From Anaerolineaceae bacterium (GTDB taxonomy: Bacteria > Chloroflexota > Anaerolineae > Aggregatilineales > Phototrophicaceae): a DNA stretch of 64,000 nucleotides. The DNA is taken from NCBI GenBank assembly GCA_020634115.1, contig JACKCH010000012.1:124001-188000 (forward strand), given 5' to 3'. Under the pieces are notes generated by a model. That model saw nothing but the letters and a program-made list of their open reading frames with translations. It did no database searches and was not told the origin of the DNA. Each line of letters begins with the position of its first letter. Position 1 is the first letter of the stretch. Of the stretch, positions 24,386 to 33,076 are shown one piece after another. Made by a program: the position numbers and the translations under genes.

Positions 24386-24892
24386 ATGCCTGAAAAACCA
24401 TTGCAACTGGAACCGCCAGAAGCGGCGGAAACCCCAAAGTCGAGCTTCTGGACAGCACAAAGAATCGCGATTTCGACTGTGGCTGTTCTGGTCGGTATCC
24501 CGATTCTCGTATTCATCCTTGGGGTGATTCTGGCAACCGGCGCAGAACAGACTGCCTCATGGATTCAGGCGGTGCGTGATGTGTTCATCATCACGATGGT
24601 GCTAGAGTTCACGATGATCGTGATCGCGCTGGCCGTCCTCGCACTGCAAATTGCCCGGCTGGTGAACCTGTTCAAAAACGAGACTCAGCCTATCCTCAAA
24701 GATGCTCAGGACACAGTAAGCGCAGCCAAAGGCACTGTCCATTTTGTGGGGGATGCCATTGTCGAGCCGGTCATTAAGATTGGCGCGTTTCTAGCTGGTG
24801 TCCGCGTCTTTATCAGTGAATTAGCCGGTATCCGCCGGGCGATACGGCGCACGCCGAAGCAGGAACGTGACCATGAGCAATATGAGCAATGA
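24386..24892 (+). CDS. Membrane protein with YtxH/DUF948-like helical segment
   Basis: Protein of 168 residues. After a Pro/Glu-rich start there are two hydrophobic spans (about residues 27-50 and 62-88). Next comes an amphipathic helix, LFKNETQPILKDAQDTVSAAKGTV, with the alternating hydrophobic pattern of DUF948/YtxH-type proteins, then a C-terminal positive tail. The ATG at 24386 follows a GAGGG site; the same frame is open upstream to 23957, but that part overlaps the previous gene in another frame and looks non-coding. The role is unknown, possibly envelope-associated. Confidence 0.6.
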   Translation: MPEKPLQLEPPEAAETPKSSFWTAQRIAISTVAVLVGIPILVFILGVILATGAEQTASWIQAVRDVFIITMVLEFTMIVIALAVLALQIARLVNLFKNETQPILKDAQDTVSAAKGTVHFVGDAIVEPVIKIGAFLAGVRVFISELAGIRRAIRRTPKQERDHEQYEQ

Positions 24893-25148
24893 CCTGCCCA
24901 ATGAAATCGACTCAGGCGGTACAGGATCGCTTTTATGGGGGTTCATCATTGGCGCGTTGGCCGGAGGTATTGTCACCCTATTTCGTTCGACCCGCCCCGG
25001 CTTACTGGTGGCGAATCCCCGTTCTTTAGAAGAATCCGTACTTCAGGAAACCTCGAAATCGCCGCCTCCGGTTGACCCGGTTGCTGCCAGCATCGCCGAA
25101 GGCCGCGCCGCTGCCCGCCGTCGCCGGGTTGAGATGGGGCTGGAATAG
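24873..25148 (+). CDS. Small YtxH-like membrane protein
   Basis: About 91 residues with one Gly-rich transmembrane segment (SLLWGFIIGALAGGIVTLF, near residue 20) followed by a helical, basic cytoplasmic tail (EGRAAARRRR). The glycine-patterned helix right after a short polar start is the look of YtxH-type proteins. The start overlaps the previous gene by 20 nt, so they are coupled; GTG at 24867 is an alternative start. Function unknown. Confidence 0.6.
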   Translation: MSNMSNDLPNEIDSGGTGSLLWGFIIGALAGGIVTLFRSTRPGLLVANPRSLEESVLQETSKSPPPVDPVAASIAEGRAAARRRRVEMGLE

Positions 25149-25151
25149 GTT

Positions 25152-26879
25152 TCAGCTCTGTTCAATCGCCGTCAGCGCGGCTGCCAGGTTGTTCAGCACG
25201 TCTTCCGCCGTCACGCTGCGCGTATTGCCTATTTGTCGCGCGGCGTACTCCCCGGCAAGTCCCTGTACATATCCCCCCAACACCGCCGCATCAACCGGAT
25301 TCACTCCCTGAGCGAGTAACCCGGTAATTGTCCCGGCCAACACGTCCCCGGTTCCGGCAGTTGCCAGCGCATCGGTCTTGAAGGGGAGGACAAACAGGCG
25401 CTTGTCCGGCGTGGCGATGAGGGTATGTGCCCCTTTCAGGACAAGCACAACGCCCCATTCCGCCGCCTTTTCCTGGGCAATCCGCGTGCGATCCGTCTGT
25501 ACTTCTTCGATGGTCAGTCCGGCTAACCGCGCCATTTCACCCGGATGTGGCGTGATAATCGTATCCGCTGGTAGGCGCTCCCACCACTGCTCGACACCCG
25601 CCAGCAGATTCAGCCCATCAGCATCAATCACGAGCGGCGGCAGGGCGGCAGGTGTTTCCGCTGTGTCGTTGGCAGGCGGGTTGTCTCCACTGCTGATGAA
25701 ACCTATCGTCCCCCGTTTGTGGGTTGTCGCGCTGGTGCGCGGTAAATCCAGCACCTTGAGCAGAAATTCGCGGGTGGTCGACTCTTGGCCCCAACCCGGC
25801 CCTAATAGTAAGGCGCTATACCCAGCCAATGCCTCACCGATGACCTGTACCGCGTTTTCCGCGATGACGCCCATATCATGGGGCAGCAGCAGCCAGGTCG
25901 GCCCAAGAAAATGTCCCGCCAGCGCGTGAACGACTGGCCCCGCCGCGCCTACTGTGACTAATCCCGTCCCGCTGCGATAGGCCGCCATCGCGGAGAGTCC
26001 CGCCGCGCCGACATAATTCGCTGACCCGGCCACGACGAGCGCCTTTCCGAATGTGCCTTTGTTGGAGTCCAGCGTCCGCGCTGGCAGTAGACTCCGCGCC
26101 AGCCCCCCATCCACCAGGACGGTTGCCGCTTCGTGGAGTTCGGGCAGATTGTCAGGGACGCCGATGGTTGAAACGACCAATTCCCCAACATACGCTGCGC
26201 CGGGGAACGCCAGCAGTCCCGGTTTGGCGGCGATAAAGGTCACGGTGGCGTCTGCTAGTAGTGCAGCCTCATCAATCGTGCCGGTATCACAATCCAACCC
26301 GCTGGGGCAATCCACCGCGACCACGTAGGGGCGCTTTAAGGCACTCTGTTTGGGTTGATTCGGGGCGATATTGCCGGGTTGGGGGACTGTGCGTTCATCC
26401 ATCACCGCCCGGGCATGGTGCAGTATGTCTACCGCATCGCTCCGCAGTGGTAGGTGGACGCCGATGCCGAACAGTGCATCCACTACCACGTCTGCTGCTG
26501 CTACTTGTTCTCTCAGAATCTGAAAGTTGCTATCCTCTTGAACTGTGGTCACGGTCAGATTGGTAGCCTGTACCGCCTGGAAATTCAGGTCATCATCAGG
26601 ACGTGCCGCCAGCAGGTAAAACTGTACCTGATACTGTTCAGTCATGGTCGCCAGGACGCGCCCGGCAACCAGCCCATCCCCGCCGTTATTCCCTTTGCCG
26701 ATGAGGAAGAGAATCCGTTTGACGCCATTCGCCATTGCGGGCGTATGCTCCAGGTAATCCGCGATATGCTGGGCGGCGGCGGTTCCCGCGTTTTCCATCA
26801 TGGTCGCATAACTGACCCCGCTGGCATCGGCGGCGGCCTCAATCCGGCGCATGTGTTCCACTGTTACGACTTTGAGCAT
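25152..26879 (-). CDS. nnr: Bifunctional NAD(P)H-hydrate repair enzyme (epimerase plus dehydratase)
   Basis: Repairs damaged NADHX and NADPHX. The ATG at 26879 gives 575 residues; the open frame upstream runs through a tRNA gene and is not real. The N-terminal half is the YjeF_N epimerase (MENAGTAAAQHIADYLE, LIGKGNNGGDGLVAGR, VDALFGIG, VDCPSGLDCDTG). The C-terminal half is the ribokinase-like ADP-dependent dehydratase, with VIDADGLNLLAG, TPHPGEMARL and ATAGTGDVLAGTITGLLAQG. A Gly/Thr-rich insertion of about 30 residues (around TTHKRGTIGFISSGDN) before VIDADG is unusual but keeps frame. It converges on 25148 with 3 bp between stops. Confidence 0.93.
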   Translation of the reverse strand: MLKVVTVEHMRRIEAAADASGVSYATMMENAGTAAAQHIADYLEHTPAMANGVKRILFLIGKGNNGGDGLVAGRVLATMTEQYQVQFYLLAARPDDDLNFQAVQATNLTVTTVQEDSNFQILREQVAAADVVVDALFGIGVHLPLRSDAVDILHHARAVMDERTVPQPGNIAPNQPKQSALKRPYVVAVDCPSGLDCDTGTIDEAALLADATVTFIAAKPGLLAFPGAAYVGELVVSTIGVPDNLPELHEAATVLVDGGLARSLLPARTLDSNKGTFGKALVVAGSANYVGAAGLSAMAAYRSGTGLVTVGAAGPVVHALAGHFLGPTWLLLPHDMGVIAENAVQVIGEALAGYSALLLGPGWGQESTTREFLLKVLDLPRTSATTHKRGTIGFISSGDNPPANDTAETPAALPPLVIDADGLNLLAGVEQWWERLPADTIITPHPGEMARLAGLTIEEVQTDRTRIAQEKAAEWGVVLVLKGAHTLIATPDKRLFVLPFKTDALATAGTGDVLAGTITGLLAQGVNPVDAAVLGGYVQGLAGEYAARQIGNTRSVTAEDVLNNLAAALTAIEQS

Positions 26880-26971
26880 GATTATCCTCTTTTCAGTGCT
26901 TACGGGTTGGTTATACCTCCATTGTGGGGAGTTTCCAGGAATCAAAAACGCCCATTTCAGGCGTTTGGTGG

Positions 26972-27046
26972 GGTGGCTGATGGGATTTGAACCCACGACC
27001 TTCTGGGCCACAACCAGACACTCTAACCAGCTGAGCTACAGCCACC
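26972..27046 (-). tRNA. tRNA-His (GTG)
   Basis: Acceptor arms GTGGCTG and CAGCCAC pair fully. The anticodon stem TCTGG/CCAGA encloses TTGTGGC with anticodon GTG, and a T-loop GTTCAAATC is present. An encoded G at 27046 (position -1) faces C73 at 26972, the histidine tRNA identity pair. CCA is not encoded. Confidence 0.95.
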
Positions 27047-27073
27047 ATATAATCCAGATTATAGCATGGGGCA

Positions 27074-27733
27074 TCAGGCCGCGCCAGCCCCTTTTTTACG
27101 CGCGAGGATTAAGATTACCCGGCTGTGTGGGCAGCTTTCCTCGACCCGTTCCGCCGTAAAACCAAACTCGCTGAACAAGTCCCCAACCTGGAACGGGGCA
27201 TCTTCCCGCTGGCCGGTAATGCGATACAATCCCTCCAAACCGCGTGCCAGAATCCCGCCACCGGTAAAGACTGCGCCCGGCACGATGATAAGTGACCCGC
27301 CGGGGCGTAAAACGCGGTTGGCTTCCTGTAGAACTGCCGGGGATGTGATGAACGCGGTGGGAAAGGTGCAGACAATCGCTGCGAACGATTCATCGGGGAA
27401 GGGCAGTGCCGCCACGTCTCCGCGCACCAGCTTGGCGGGCAGTCCGGCCCGGTTTAGCTTGGTGTGGGCGATACGCCCCATGAAAGGTGATAGGTCATAA
27501 CCGATAGTGGAGTACCCTTGGCGTTGCATATCCACCTGCAAACTGCCGGTACCATGTGCCAGTTCCAGCACCGGGGCGTCTTGCGGAACATTCAGGTGGA
27601 GCAGGGCAGTCCGCTGCCAACAGCGCCACGCGCCAAATGAAACCACAGAACTCACCCAATCATAGGTGAATGCCAGTTCATTATAGAGCAGGCGAAAACC
27701 GAAACGGACGAGCCGCCACCACAGATCAGCCAT
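27074..27733 (-). CDS. SAM-dependent methyltransferase
   Basis: Class I methyltransferase of 219 residues. The SAM-binding motif I is VLELAHGTGSLQ near residue 60, motif II/III is TIGYDLSPFM, and the motif IV region is ALPFPDESFAAIVCTFPTAF, similar to UbiE/Methyltransf_11 proteins. The ATG at 27733 overlaps the stop of the upstream GDPD gene by 8 nt, so the two are coupled. The substrate is unknown; a lipid or quinone target is possible given the neighbour, but this is inference. Confidence 0.85.
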   Translation of the reverse strand: MADLWWRLVRFGFRLLYNELAFTYDWVSSVVSFGAWRCWQRTALLHLNVPQDAPVLELAHGTGSLQVDMQRQGYSTIGYDLSPFMGRIAHTKLNRAGLPAKLVRGDVAALPFPDESFAAIVCTFPTAFITSPAVLQEANRVLRPGGSLIIVPGAVFTGGGILARGLEGLYRITGQREDAPFQVGDLFSEFGFTAERVEESCPHSRVILILARKKGAGAA

Positions 27734-28484
27734 ACAAAGCCTGGCGAATGACCCCGGGGCGGTCTGTAATGAGGATTTCCACACCCAGGTCGCGCATTTT
27801 GCGGGCTTCCTCAATGTCATTCACCGTCCAGGTGTGAACGTGATAACCGTGTGTTTTGGCATTGGTCATGAAATCCGCATCCACCATCGAGTAATGGGGG
27901 TGACGTGCCTCGTACTTAAAGCCAAGCATCAGGATAGACAGCCAGCGCGGGGAGGTTTCGGCATACAAAAAGCCGATAGGCACCTCCGGCATAATCCGGC
28001 AGAAACGACGCAGCGCCAGCGGGTCGAAAGATGACACGAGTACCCGCGATTGCAGGCTGAATTGCGCAATTCGGTTGGCGACAACCTGCTCGCAGCCGGT
28101 ACTTTTCAGCGATTTGGATTTAATTTCGACGTTGATAATCAGGTGCTGACCGACAGCCTCAAACACCTCGTCCAGGGTGGGGATACGGGTGCCGCGAAAG
28201 GCTTCACCGAACCAACTCCCGGCGTCTAATTCCCGCAACTCTGCCAGAGTCTTATCCGCGACCTGTCCGCTGCCGTTGGTCGTGTGATCTATGGTGAAGT
28301 CATGGACAATCACCGGGTAGCCGTCCTTGGTGAGCTGTACATCCAGCTCAACGCCGTCCGCGCCTTGTTGAAGCGCCAGTTCAAAAGCGGGCAGGGTATT
28401 CATGGGCGCATCGTCTTTCGCACCCCGATGCCCAAAGACAAGCAAACGATTCTCAGCGTAAAGTTGTGCTAATGATGGGGACAT
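27726..28484 (-). CDS. Glycerophosphodiester phosphodiesterase
   Basis: Hydrolyses glycerophosphodiesters to glycerol 3-phosphate and an alcohol. The ATG at 28484 gives 252 residues; an upstream ATG at 28517 is possible. The GDPD signature is FGHRGAKDDAPMNTLPAFELALQQGADGVELDVQ, containing the catalytic His and the metal-binding Glu and Asp. A second His is in VIVHDFTIDHTTNGSG, and the C-terminal HVHTWTVND is typical. There is no signal peptide, so it is cytoplasmic. Its end overlaps the methyltransferase start. The product could enter the glp pathway at 5.6-9.8 kb. Confidence 0.92.
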   Translation of the reverse strand: MSPSLAQLYAENRLLVFGHRGAKDDAPMNTLPAFELALQQGADGVELDVQLTKDGYPVIVHDFTIDHTTNGSGQVADKTLAELRELDAGSWFGEAFRGTRIPTLDEVFEAVGQHLIINVEIKSKSLKSTGCEQVVANRIAQFSLQSRVLVSSFDPLALRRFCRIMPEVPIGFLYAETSPRWLSILMLGFKYEARHPHYSMVDADFMTNAKTHGYHVHTWTVNDIEEARKMRDLGVEILITDRPGVIRQALYG

Positions 28485-28665
28485 GAGATTTCTCAATTGG
28501 AGTATAAGTGAACTCAACTTGAATATAGGGGAAAACTTGCTCGATTCTAAAACAGGGGTGCGATTAAAAACAGGCTTATCTTACTGAATGGAGGATTGCT
28601 GGCAGGCATTCAAATGATTCAGGGACGGCATTTTTGCCATCCTTATGTCCGTTCTTGATAAGCAT

Positions 28666-30828
28666 TTAGTCTGGGTGATCTAGCGTATCGTCCACAGACG
28701 ACGTTGCCTGAGTTTCTTCAGGAATCGCCTCTTCACTATCGCTAATGCGATCCAGTACGGCTTTCACTCTAGGGTCGCTGTCATCCAACTGTTTCGTATT
28801 CAGGGACGATGACGAAAACGGCGTGCGAGATTCTGTCTGCTGCTGGGGCAGTTCGTTTTCGATACTGTCCTGCGTGATGCTGGTGATTTGCACCACCGCC
28901 AGGTTTTCGGTCATATCCGGCGAAGGGGTGTCGCCAACTGCCAGAGTTGCCTTTGAAGTCAGGTCCTGGATGATGATGCCTGCCAGCAGGAACATCAATC
29001 GTCTACCGCCAAGCGGCATGGTATCCCAACTGAGTGCCCGCAGCGAACACAGCGCCAACGCGACGAAATATTCCTCCCAGTGCTTGGGGGCAGCCATACA
29101 TAGGGCGGCGATTCTGCGAATTTGAATCACGGAATCGAAGGCCTGGTTGATATTCGGGTTTGTTGACCTGGGTGGGAGCTTGAAATTGTTGATGGCAATA
29201 ACGGCTCGCAGGGCTTTGACTGCTGCTTCCCAGCTATCTCCGGCCTGAGACATGACAGCATCCCCCAGCAGGCTGACTTCCAGTGCCGCCCAGTCAAAGA
29301 GGGTATGCCCCTCACGGGTATGGCCGAAGTCGATCAGCCACAGGCCGTTTTCAGGGCCGACCAGGATATTACTCAGGTTGAGGTCGCCATGAATCCGGCT
29401 GGCAGACCCATGAATTGGGTAATCCAGCAGTTGGTCATAGTAATGCAGCGGGTTATCCATTTCATACGGCCCAACCGAAATTCTCCCGCTGGTCGGGTTG
29501 AAGATCGGGTCAAGCGCCCGAACCGCATCCAGCAGCATCGCATCCCGTGTTTTCCAGACCGTGCCGACCAACTGGTCAACGATTTCACCCCGGTAATAAG
29601 TCCTTTCGATGTTAGGGAGGCGCACATCAATGCGAAAAGCCCGGTTTTCGGCTTCCGCCCCATATTTGAGTGCTAATTTGAGGACTTTGTTCCGGTAGTC
29701 AAATTTCTGAACTGTGAAATTTTCCAGTGTAACGGCGTCACCAGGGTTGAGTTTCTTGAGCGTGTTTCTCAGGTGCGCCCGCCGGAATGGAATACGCAGC
29801 AGGTGGGTAGTGGCTGGGGTGTCATCCGTTTTCAGATCCAGCGTGAGGATCGAAGGCAGCACCCAATCGTATTCCTGCCAGACCAGGAAGCGATAGGGGC
29901 GTGCTTGTCCCCACCAATATTTCTTAAATCGGTTATAGAGCATTTCGTTGAATAATTCAGGCAGGCGTTCAACCCCGTATTGCTGAATACGATTGCGTAA
30001 ATCCATCGGGATAATGCCGTTGTTCGCCACCAGTGTATATTTCAGGCCGCCCAGGGGGGCATTTTCCAGGTAGGTCGGCTCTTCCTCTAAGCGGGCTGTG
30101 TACAGGGTCGCGGCGTCCTTGATGTGTTCCGCGTAATGTTGAGCCTCTTCAGTAATTGCGTCGCGTTGGTCAATCTTGACGACCACCGGCATATTTTCCT
30201 GGTTATTGGCATGAATGGGCGTGGCGACGAGGATAAGCGCATTCCGAAATCCGGTTAAACGGCGCTCGATGCGAATCTTCGCGTATTTGGAGAACATCCG
30301 GCGCAGAACGACAAGCTGGAGTTCCGGGATTTCACTCCGGTCATCATCTGGCCCGAATTCGATGATTACGTCCGGCAAGTGTGGCTCTAGCGTGAGCGAT
30401 TGCGTGTAGGCGGCCTGCTCCATTTTGCTCAGGTCTGCCCCCATGATCTTCAGCAACCGCATCGGGAGGCTCTCTTTTTCGGTCACGATGACGCTGAACA
30501 AATCCCGTTCAGTGATGTCGGTTCGGCCACTGGACAGCATCAAATCGTTCGCCATATCCAGGATCGCCTCGGTGCGGGGTGTATAGCGTACTCCCGGCCA
30601 TGATGCCGGGCCGCTGCCCCTGCCGATCTTGCGGTAGATGGTTTTCAGGACTTCGCGGTGTGGAATCTGTTGTGCCTGCAGTACAGTCTGCGTCAGCCCG
30701 CCCTCAATATGAAGGAGCGCGATGAACAAATGCTCCACGCCCAGATAATAATGATGGGCCTGAAGCGATTCCTGACGTGCTCGAATAAGAATATCTCGCA
30801 ATAAGATTGACTGCTGCTTAGGACTCAT
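28666..30828 (-). CDS. Clp N-terminal repeat fused to a kinase/phosphotransferase-like domain
   Basis: Protein of 720 residues. Residues 8-145 resemble the double Clp_N repeat of ClpA/ClpC (ARQESLQAHHYYLGVEHLFIALL; SGRTDITERDLFSVIVTE), here without any AAA+ ATPase. Residues 175-545 look like a divergent APH/protein-kinase fold: VVVKID (K218) in the N-lobe, HGDLNLSNIL (480-489) as catalytic loop and IDFGHT (499-504) as metal loop. An insert of about 80 residues (330-410) interrupts it and may be a small beta domain. The C-terminus is Ser/Thr-rich and disordered. It overlaps the FHA gene by 11 nt, so a kinase-phosphopeptide-reader pair is likely. The exact family is not certain. Confidence 0.75.
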   Translation of the reverse strand: MSPKQQSILLRDILIRARQESLQAHHYYLGVEHLFIALLHIEGGLTQTVLQAQQIPHREVLKTIYRKIGRGSGPASWPGVRYTPRTEAILDMANDLMLSSGRTDITERDLFSVIVTEKESLPMRLLKIMGADLSKMEQAAYTQSLTLEPHLPDVIIEFGPDDDRSEIPELQLVVLRRMFSKYAKIRIERRLTGFRNALILVATPIHANNQENMPVVVKIDQRDAITEEAQHYAEHIKDAATLYTARLEEEPTYLENAPLGGLKYTLVANNGIIPMDLRNRIQQYGVERLPELFNEMLYNRFKKYWWGQARPYRFLVWQEYDWVLPSILTLDLKTDDTPATTHLLRIPFRRAHLRNTLKKLNPGDAVTLENFTVQKFDYRNKVLKLALKYGAEAENRAFRIDVRLPNIERTYYRGEIVDQLVGTVWKTRDAMLLDAVRALDPIFNPTSGRISVGPYEMDNPLHYYDQLLDYPIHGSASRIHGDLNLSNILVGPENGLWLIDFGHTREGHTLFDWAALEVSLLGDAVMSQAGDSWEAAVKALRAVIAINNFKLPPRSTNPNINQAFDSVIQIRRIAALCMAAPKHWEEYFVALALCSLRALSWDTMPLGGRRLMFLLAGIIIQDLTSKATLAVGDTPSPDMTENLAVVQITSITQDSIENELPQQQTESRTPFSSSSLNTKQLDDSDPRVKAVLDRISDSEEAIPEETQATSSVDDTLDHPD

Positions 30829-31165
30829 CTATCCGCATCCAGGTACGTCCCAACTTAAAAAGCTGGCCGGGTTTAATCGGAATCTTGCCCTGAAATCGCT
30901 TTTCACGTAGTCCATTTTCCAGGAAAGACCCGTTTCTACTGGAACAATCCTCTAACCACCACGCATCATTCTCATAAATAATGTAGGCGTGCTGGCGGGA
31001 GAGAAACAGGTCATCCTGCAAGTAGATGTCTCTATCGTCACTCCGCCCAACGCTGATACGCCACTGTGGGCCTACTGTTTCGCCATCTTCATTCCCACGG
31101 CTAAAGCTGAAATGCTGCCCATCCAGCACGCCGCTCATGATCGTGACATGAAGTTCGATGTTCAC
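30818..31165 (-). CDS. FHA-domain protein
   Basis: Small forkhead-associated domain protein that should bind phosphothreonine peptides. The FHA core is visible: ISVGRSDDRDIYL, LSRQHAYIIYEN, and SSRNGSFLENG, with the Gly-Arg, Ser-x-x-His and Asn-Gly motifs all kept. The frame is open to 31234, but a consensus promoter at 31199-31227 lies inside that extension. I therefore place the start at the GTG at 31165, which follows a GGGGGA site and gives 115 residues. It is cotranscribed with the Clp_N-kinase fusion, whose phosphorylated product it may read. Confidence 0.85.
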   Translation of the reverse strand: MNIELHVTIMSGVLDGQHFSFSRGNEDGETVGPQWRISVGRSDDRDIYLQDDLFLSRQHAYIIYENDAWWLEDCSSRNGSFLENGLREKRFQGKIPIKPGQLFKLGRTWMRIDES

Positions 31166-31198
31166 TGGTTTTGATCCCCCGACTGGTATGATAATTTC

Positions 31199-31227
31199 AT
31201 TATACTGCGATTGGAAAGTAATCCCAA
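31199..31227 (-). promoter_or_regulatory. Promoter of FHA/Clp_N-kinase operon
   Basis: Minus strand: -35 TTGGGA (31227-31222), 17-bp spacer and perfect -10 TATAAT (31204-31199). Confidence 0.65.
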
Positions 31228-31392
31228 CCGCCATCTAACAAATTCAAAACCAATGCAAATCCATATCCCCCCTACAAAATGCCCGGCATTCAGGCTGTTT
31301 TCGTGAGTGTATGGGAGGTAACTCAAACCGTGTCGATAGAGAGAGCAAACGATATTGAGTCGTTTTCTTATGTTGAGTTATGATTGGCTATC

Positions 31393-31421
31393 TTGCAGGA
31401 CATCATTTTTTATGCTACACT
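31393..31421 (+). promoter_or_regulatory. Promoter upstream of SAM riboswitch
   Basis: -35 TTGCAG (31393-31398), 17-bp spacer, -10 TACACT (31416-31421), about 30 bp before the aptamer. The -35 is weak. Confidence 0.5.
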
Positions 31422-31451
31422 ATCGCCAGTTTAACAACCGCATAGAAAATT

Positions 31452-31550
31452 CCTCATGGAGAGCGGTGGAGGGAACGGCCCTGTGAAACCGCGGCAACCC
31501 CCTTTATGGGAAGGTGCCAATTCCGACAGACGTGGCTCTGATAGATGAGA
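31452..31550 (+). promoter_or_regulatory. SAM-I riboswitch (S-box)
   Basis: Conserved S-box core in order: GAGCGGTGGAGGGA, GGCCCTGTGAAACC, GCGGCAACC, AAGGTGCCAATTCC, and closing TAGATGAGAG. The P1 helix pairs CTCAT (31453-31457) with ATGAG (31545-31549). Terminator hairpins follow before the cystathionine gamma-synthase start, so SAM should switch transcription off. Confidence 0.95.
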
Positions 31551-31589
31551 GCGATCACTGGTATGATCGTGGTGCCAGGATGCGAACTC

Positions 31590-31616
31590 AAAGACTTTAG
31601 CCCAAAGTCTTTTTTG
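31590..31616 (+). terminator. Expression-platform terminator 1
   Basis: Arms AAAGACTTT (31590-31598) and AAAGTCTTT (31604-31612) with a 5-nt loop, then T-run to 31615. The likely off-state of the SAM riboswitch. Confidence 0.7.
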
Positions 31617-31630
31617 TTTGCTAAAACAGA

Positions 31631-31660
31631 CCCCGTATGCTCTCCTTTCGGGGTTTTTTA
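31631..31660 (+). terminator. Expression-platform terminator 2
   Basis: CCCCG (31631-31635) pairs with CGGGG (31649-31653), followed by six T. A second, shorter-stemmed terminator directly after the first. Confidence 0.55.
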
Positions 31661-31691
31661 TTTGGAGGCAGATGTGATAGGAGAGTGGACG

Positions 31692-32948
31692 ATGTTACGG
31701 CAGGATGGTTTCTTGACCCAGAATGGTCATTCCTCGAATGGAGTAACCCCCCGGATCACGCGGCAGGGGGCCAGTACCCGCGCCGTGCATGGTGGTACGG
31801 AGCGGCGCAAGGCGTTTCATGCCCTCCACACTCCCATCGTCCAAACGGCGACCTATACCTTCGCCAACACCCAGGAACTTGTTGATTTCATGGAAGGCAA
31901 TATCTGGGGTGAAGGGTCTGACCGGGAAGAATACGGGCGTTATGGCAACCCGACGGTTGCTTCGGTTGAGCGTAAACTGGCGAAACTGGATAATGCTGAT
32001 GCCGGTGTATTATACGCCTCCGGTATGACGGCGATTACATCCCTGCTGCTTTCGGTACTCTCCGCCGGGTCGCATATCATCATGACCGATGACTGTTATC
32101 GCCGTACCCGCCAGTTTGCCCTGACCTTCCTCCAGCGCCTCGGCATCGAAACCTCGGTTGTCCCGATGGGCGATTACGAAGCGATTGAAGCCGCCATCAT
32201 CAAACGCAAAACTCGTTTTATTGTCTCCGAAAGTCCGACCAATCCCTACCTGCGGGTGGCTGACCTGGAGCGGATTGCCGAGATTGGGCGGCGTCACAAA
32301 GTGCGAACGCTGATTGACAGTACCTTTGCCACACCAGTGAACCAGCGTCCATTGGATTGGGGTATTGATTTCGTTGTCCACAGTGCCACCAAGTACCTGG
32401 CGGGGCATAACGACCTGCTGGCCGGTGTCGTGGTGGGGCAGGCGGATCGCATCGCTGCATTGCGGGACTCACGGGGTATCCTGGGGGGCATCCCCGACCC
32501 GAACACCGCCTTTTTGCTGGAACGCGGCCTCAAAACCCTGGCGCTGCGGGTCGAACAGCAAAACCGGACGGCGACGGCGGTAGCGCACTTCCTGGAATCC
32601 CACCGCCGGATTGAGCGGGTGTGGTATCCAGGGCTGGAATCACATCCCGATCATGCGGTGGCTGCTGCTCAGATGTCTGGTTTCGGCGGGGTTATTAGTT
32701 TCGAGGTCGCAGGCGACCTGCACACCACCGGTCAGTTCATTGACCGGATGCAGATTCCCTATATCGCTCCCAGCCTCGGCGGGGTGGAGAGCCTGATCGA
32801 ACAGCCCGCCATTGTGAGTTACTACGACAAAACCACTGAGGAACGGCTGGCCTTGGGGATTAAAGATAATCTGGTGCGCTTTTCTATCGGTATTGAAGAT
32901 ACCGACGACATCCTCAACGATCTCGACCAGGCCTTAGCCGGGTTCTAG
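31692..32948 (+). CDS. metB: Cystathionine gamma-synthase, plant-like
   Basis: PLP enzyme of the Cys/Met metabolism family that joins cysteine to an activated homoserine to form cystathionine for methionine synthesis. The ATG at 31692 follows GGAG and gives 418 residues; upstream in-frame codons lie in the riboswitch. The PLP lysine is K234 in HSATKYLAGHND. The stretches EEYGRYGNPT, TDDCYRRTR, IPYIAPSLGG and DNLVRFSIGIED are strikingly like the plant enzyme as I remember it. Plant enzymes use O-phosphohomoserine, and thrB is in this window, so that substrate is plausible here. The O-succinyl or O-acetyl ester is the alternative. It is regulated by the upstream SAM-I riboswitch. Confidence 0.88.
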   Translation: MLRQDGFLTQNGHSSNGVTPRITRQGASTRAVHGGTERRKAFHALHTPIVQTATYTFANTQELVDFMEGNIWGEGSDREEYGRYGNPTVASVERKLAKLDNADAGVLYASGMTAITSLLLSVLSAGSHIIMTDDCYRRTRQFALTFLQRLGIETSVVPMGDYEAIEAAIIKRKTRFIVSESPTNPYLRVADLERIAEIGRRHKVRTLIDSTFATPVNQRPLDWGIDFVVHSATKYLAGHNDLLAGVVVGQADRIAALRDSRGILGGIPDPNTAFLLERGLKTLALRVEQQNRTATAVAHFLESHRRIERVWYPGLESHPDHAVAAAQMSGFGGVISFEVAGDLHTTGQFIDRMQIPYIAPSLGGVESLIEQPAIVSYYDKTTEERLALGIKDNLVRFSIGIEDTDDILNDLDQALAGF

Positions 32949-33021
32949 GCGGGTTCGCCAACGTGGGCGCATGGTGGTGGTGCGTCCCTGCAAGTCTGTG
33001 ACGTTTTGTTAGAAGGAAAAA

Positions 33022-33049
33022 GGGGGCAGCCACACCGGGCTGTCCCTAC
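33022..33049. repeat. GTAGGGGC-type palindromic repeat
   Basis: On the minus strand it starts GTAGGGACAGCCC and closes GGTGTGGCTGCCC, forming an imperfect hairpin. Same family as 47083-47110 and 19143-19168. Confidence 0.7.
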
Positions 33050-33076
33050 ACATTCCTCTTGATGAGTTCGACGCCT

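Noticed and set aside
26880..27011. Extended Nnr start upstream of 26879
   Set aside because: The extra codons run into the tRNA-His gene and are not conserved-looking. The ATG at 26879 begins the typical MLKVVTVEHMRRIEAA segment.
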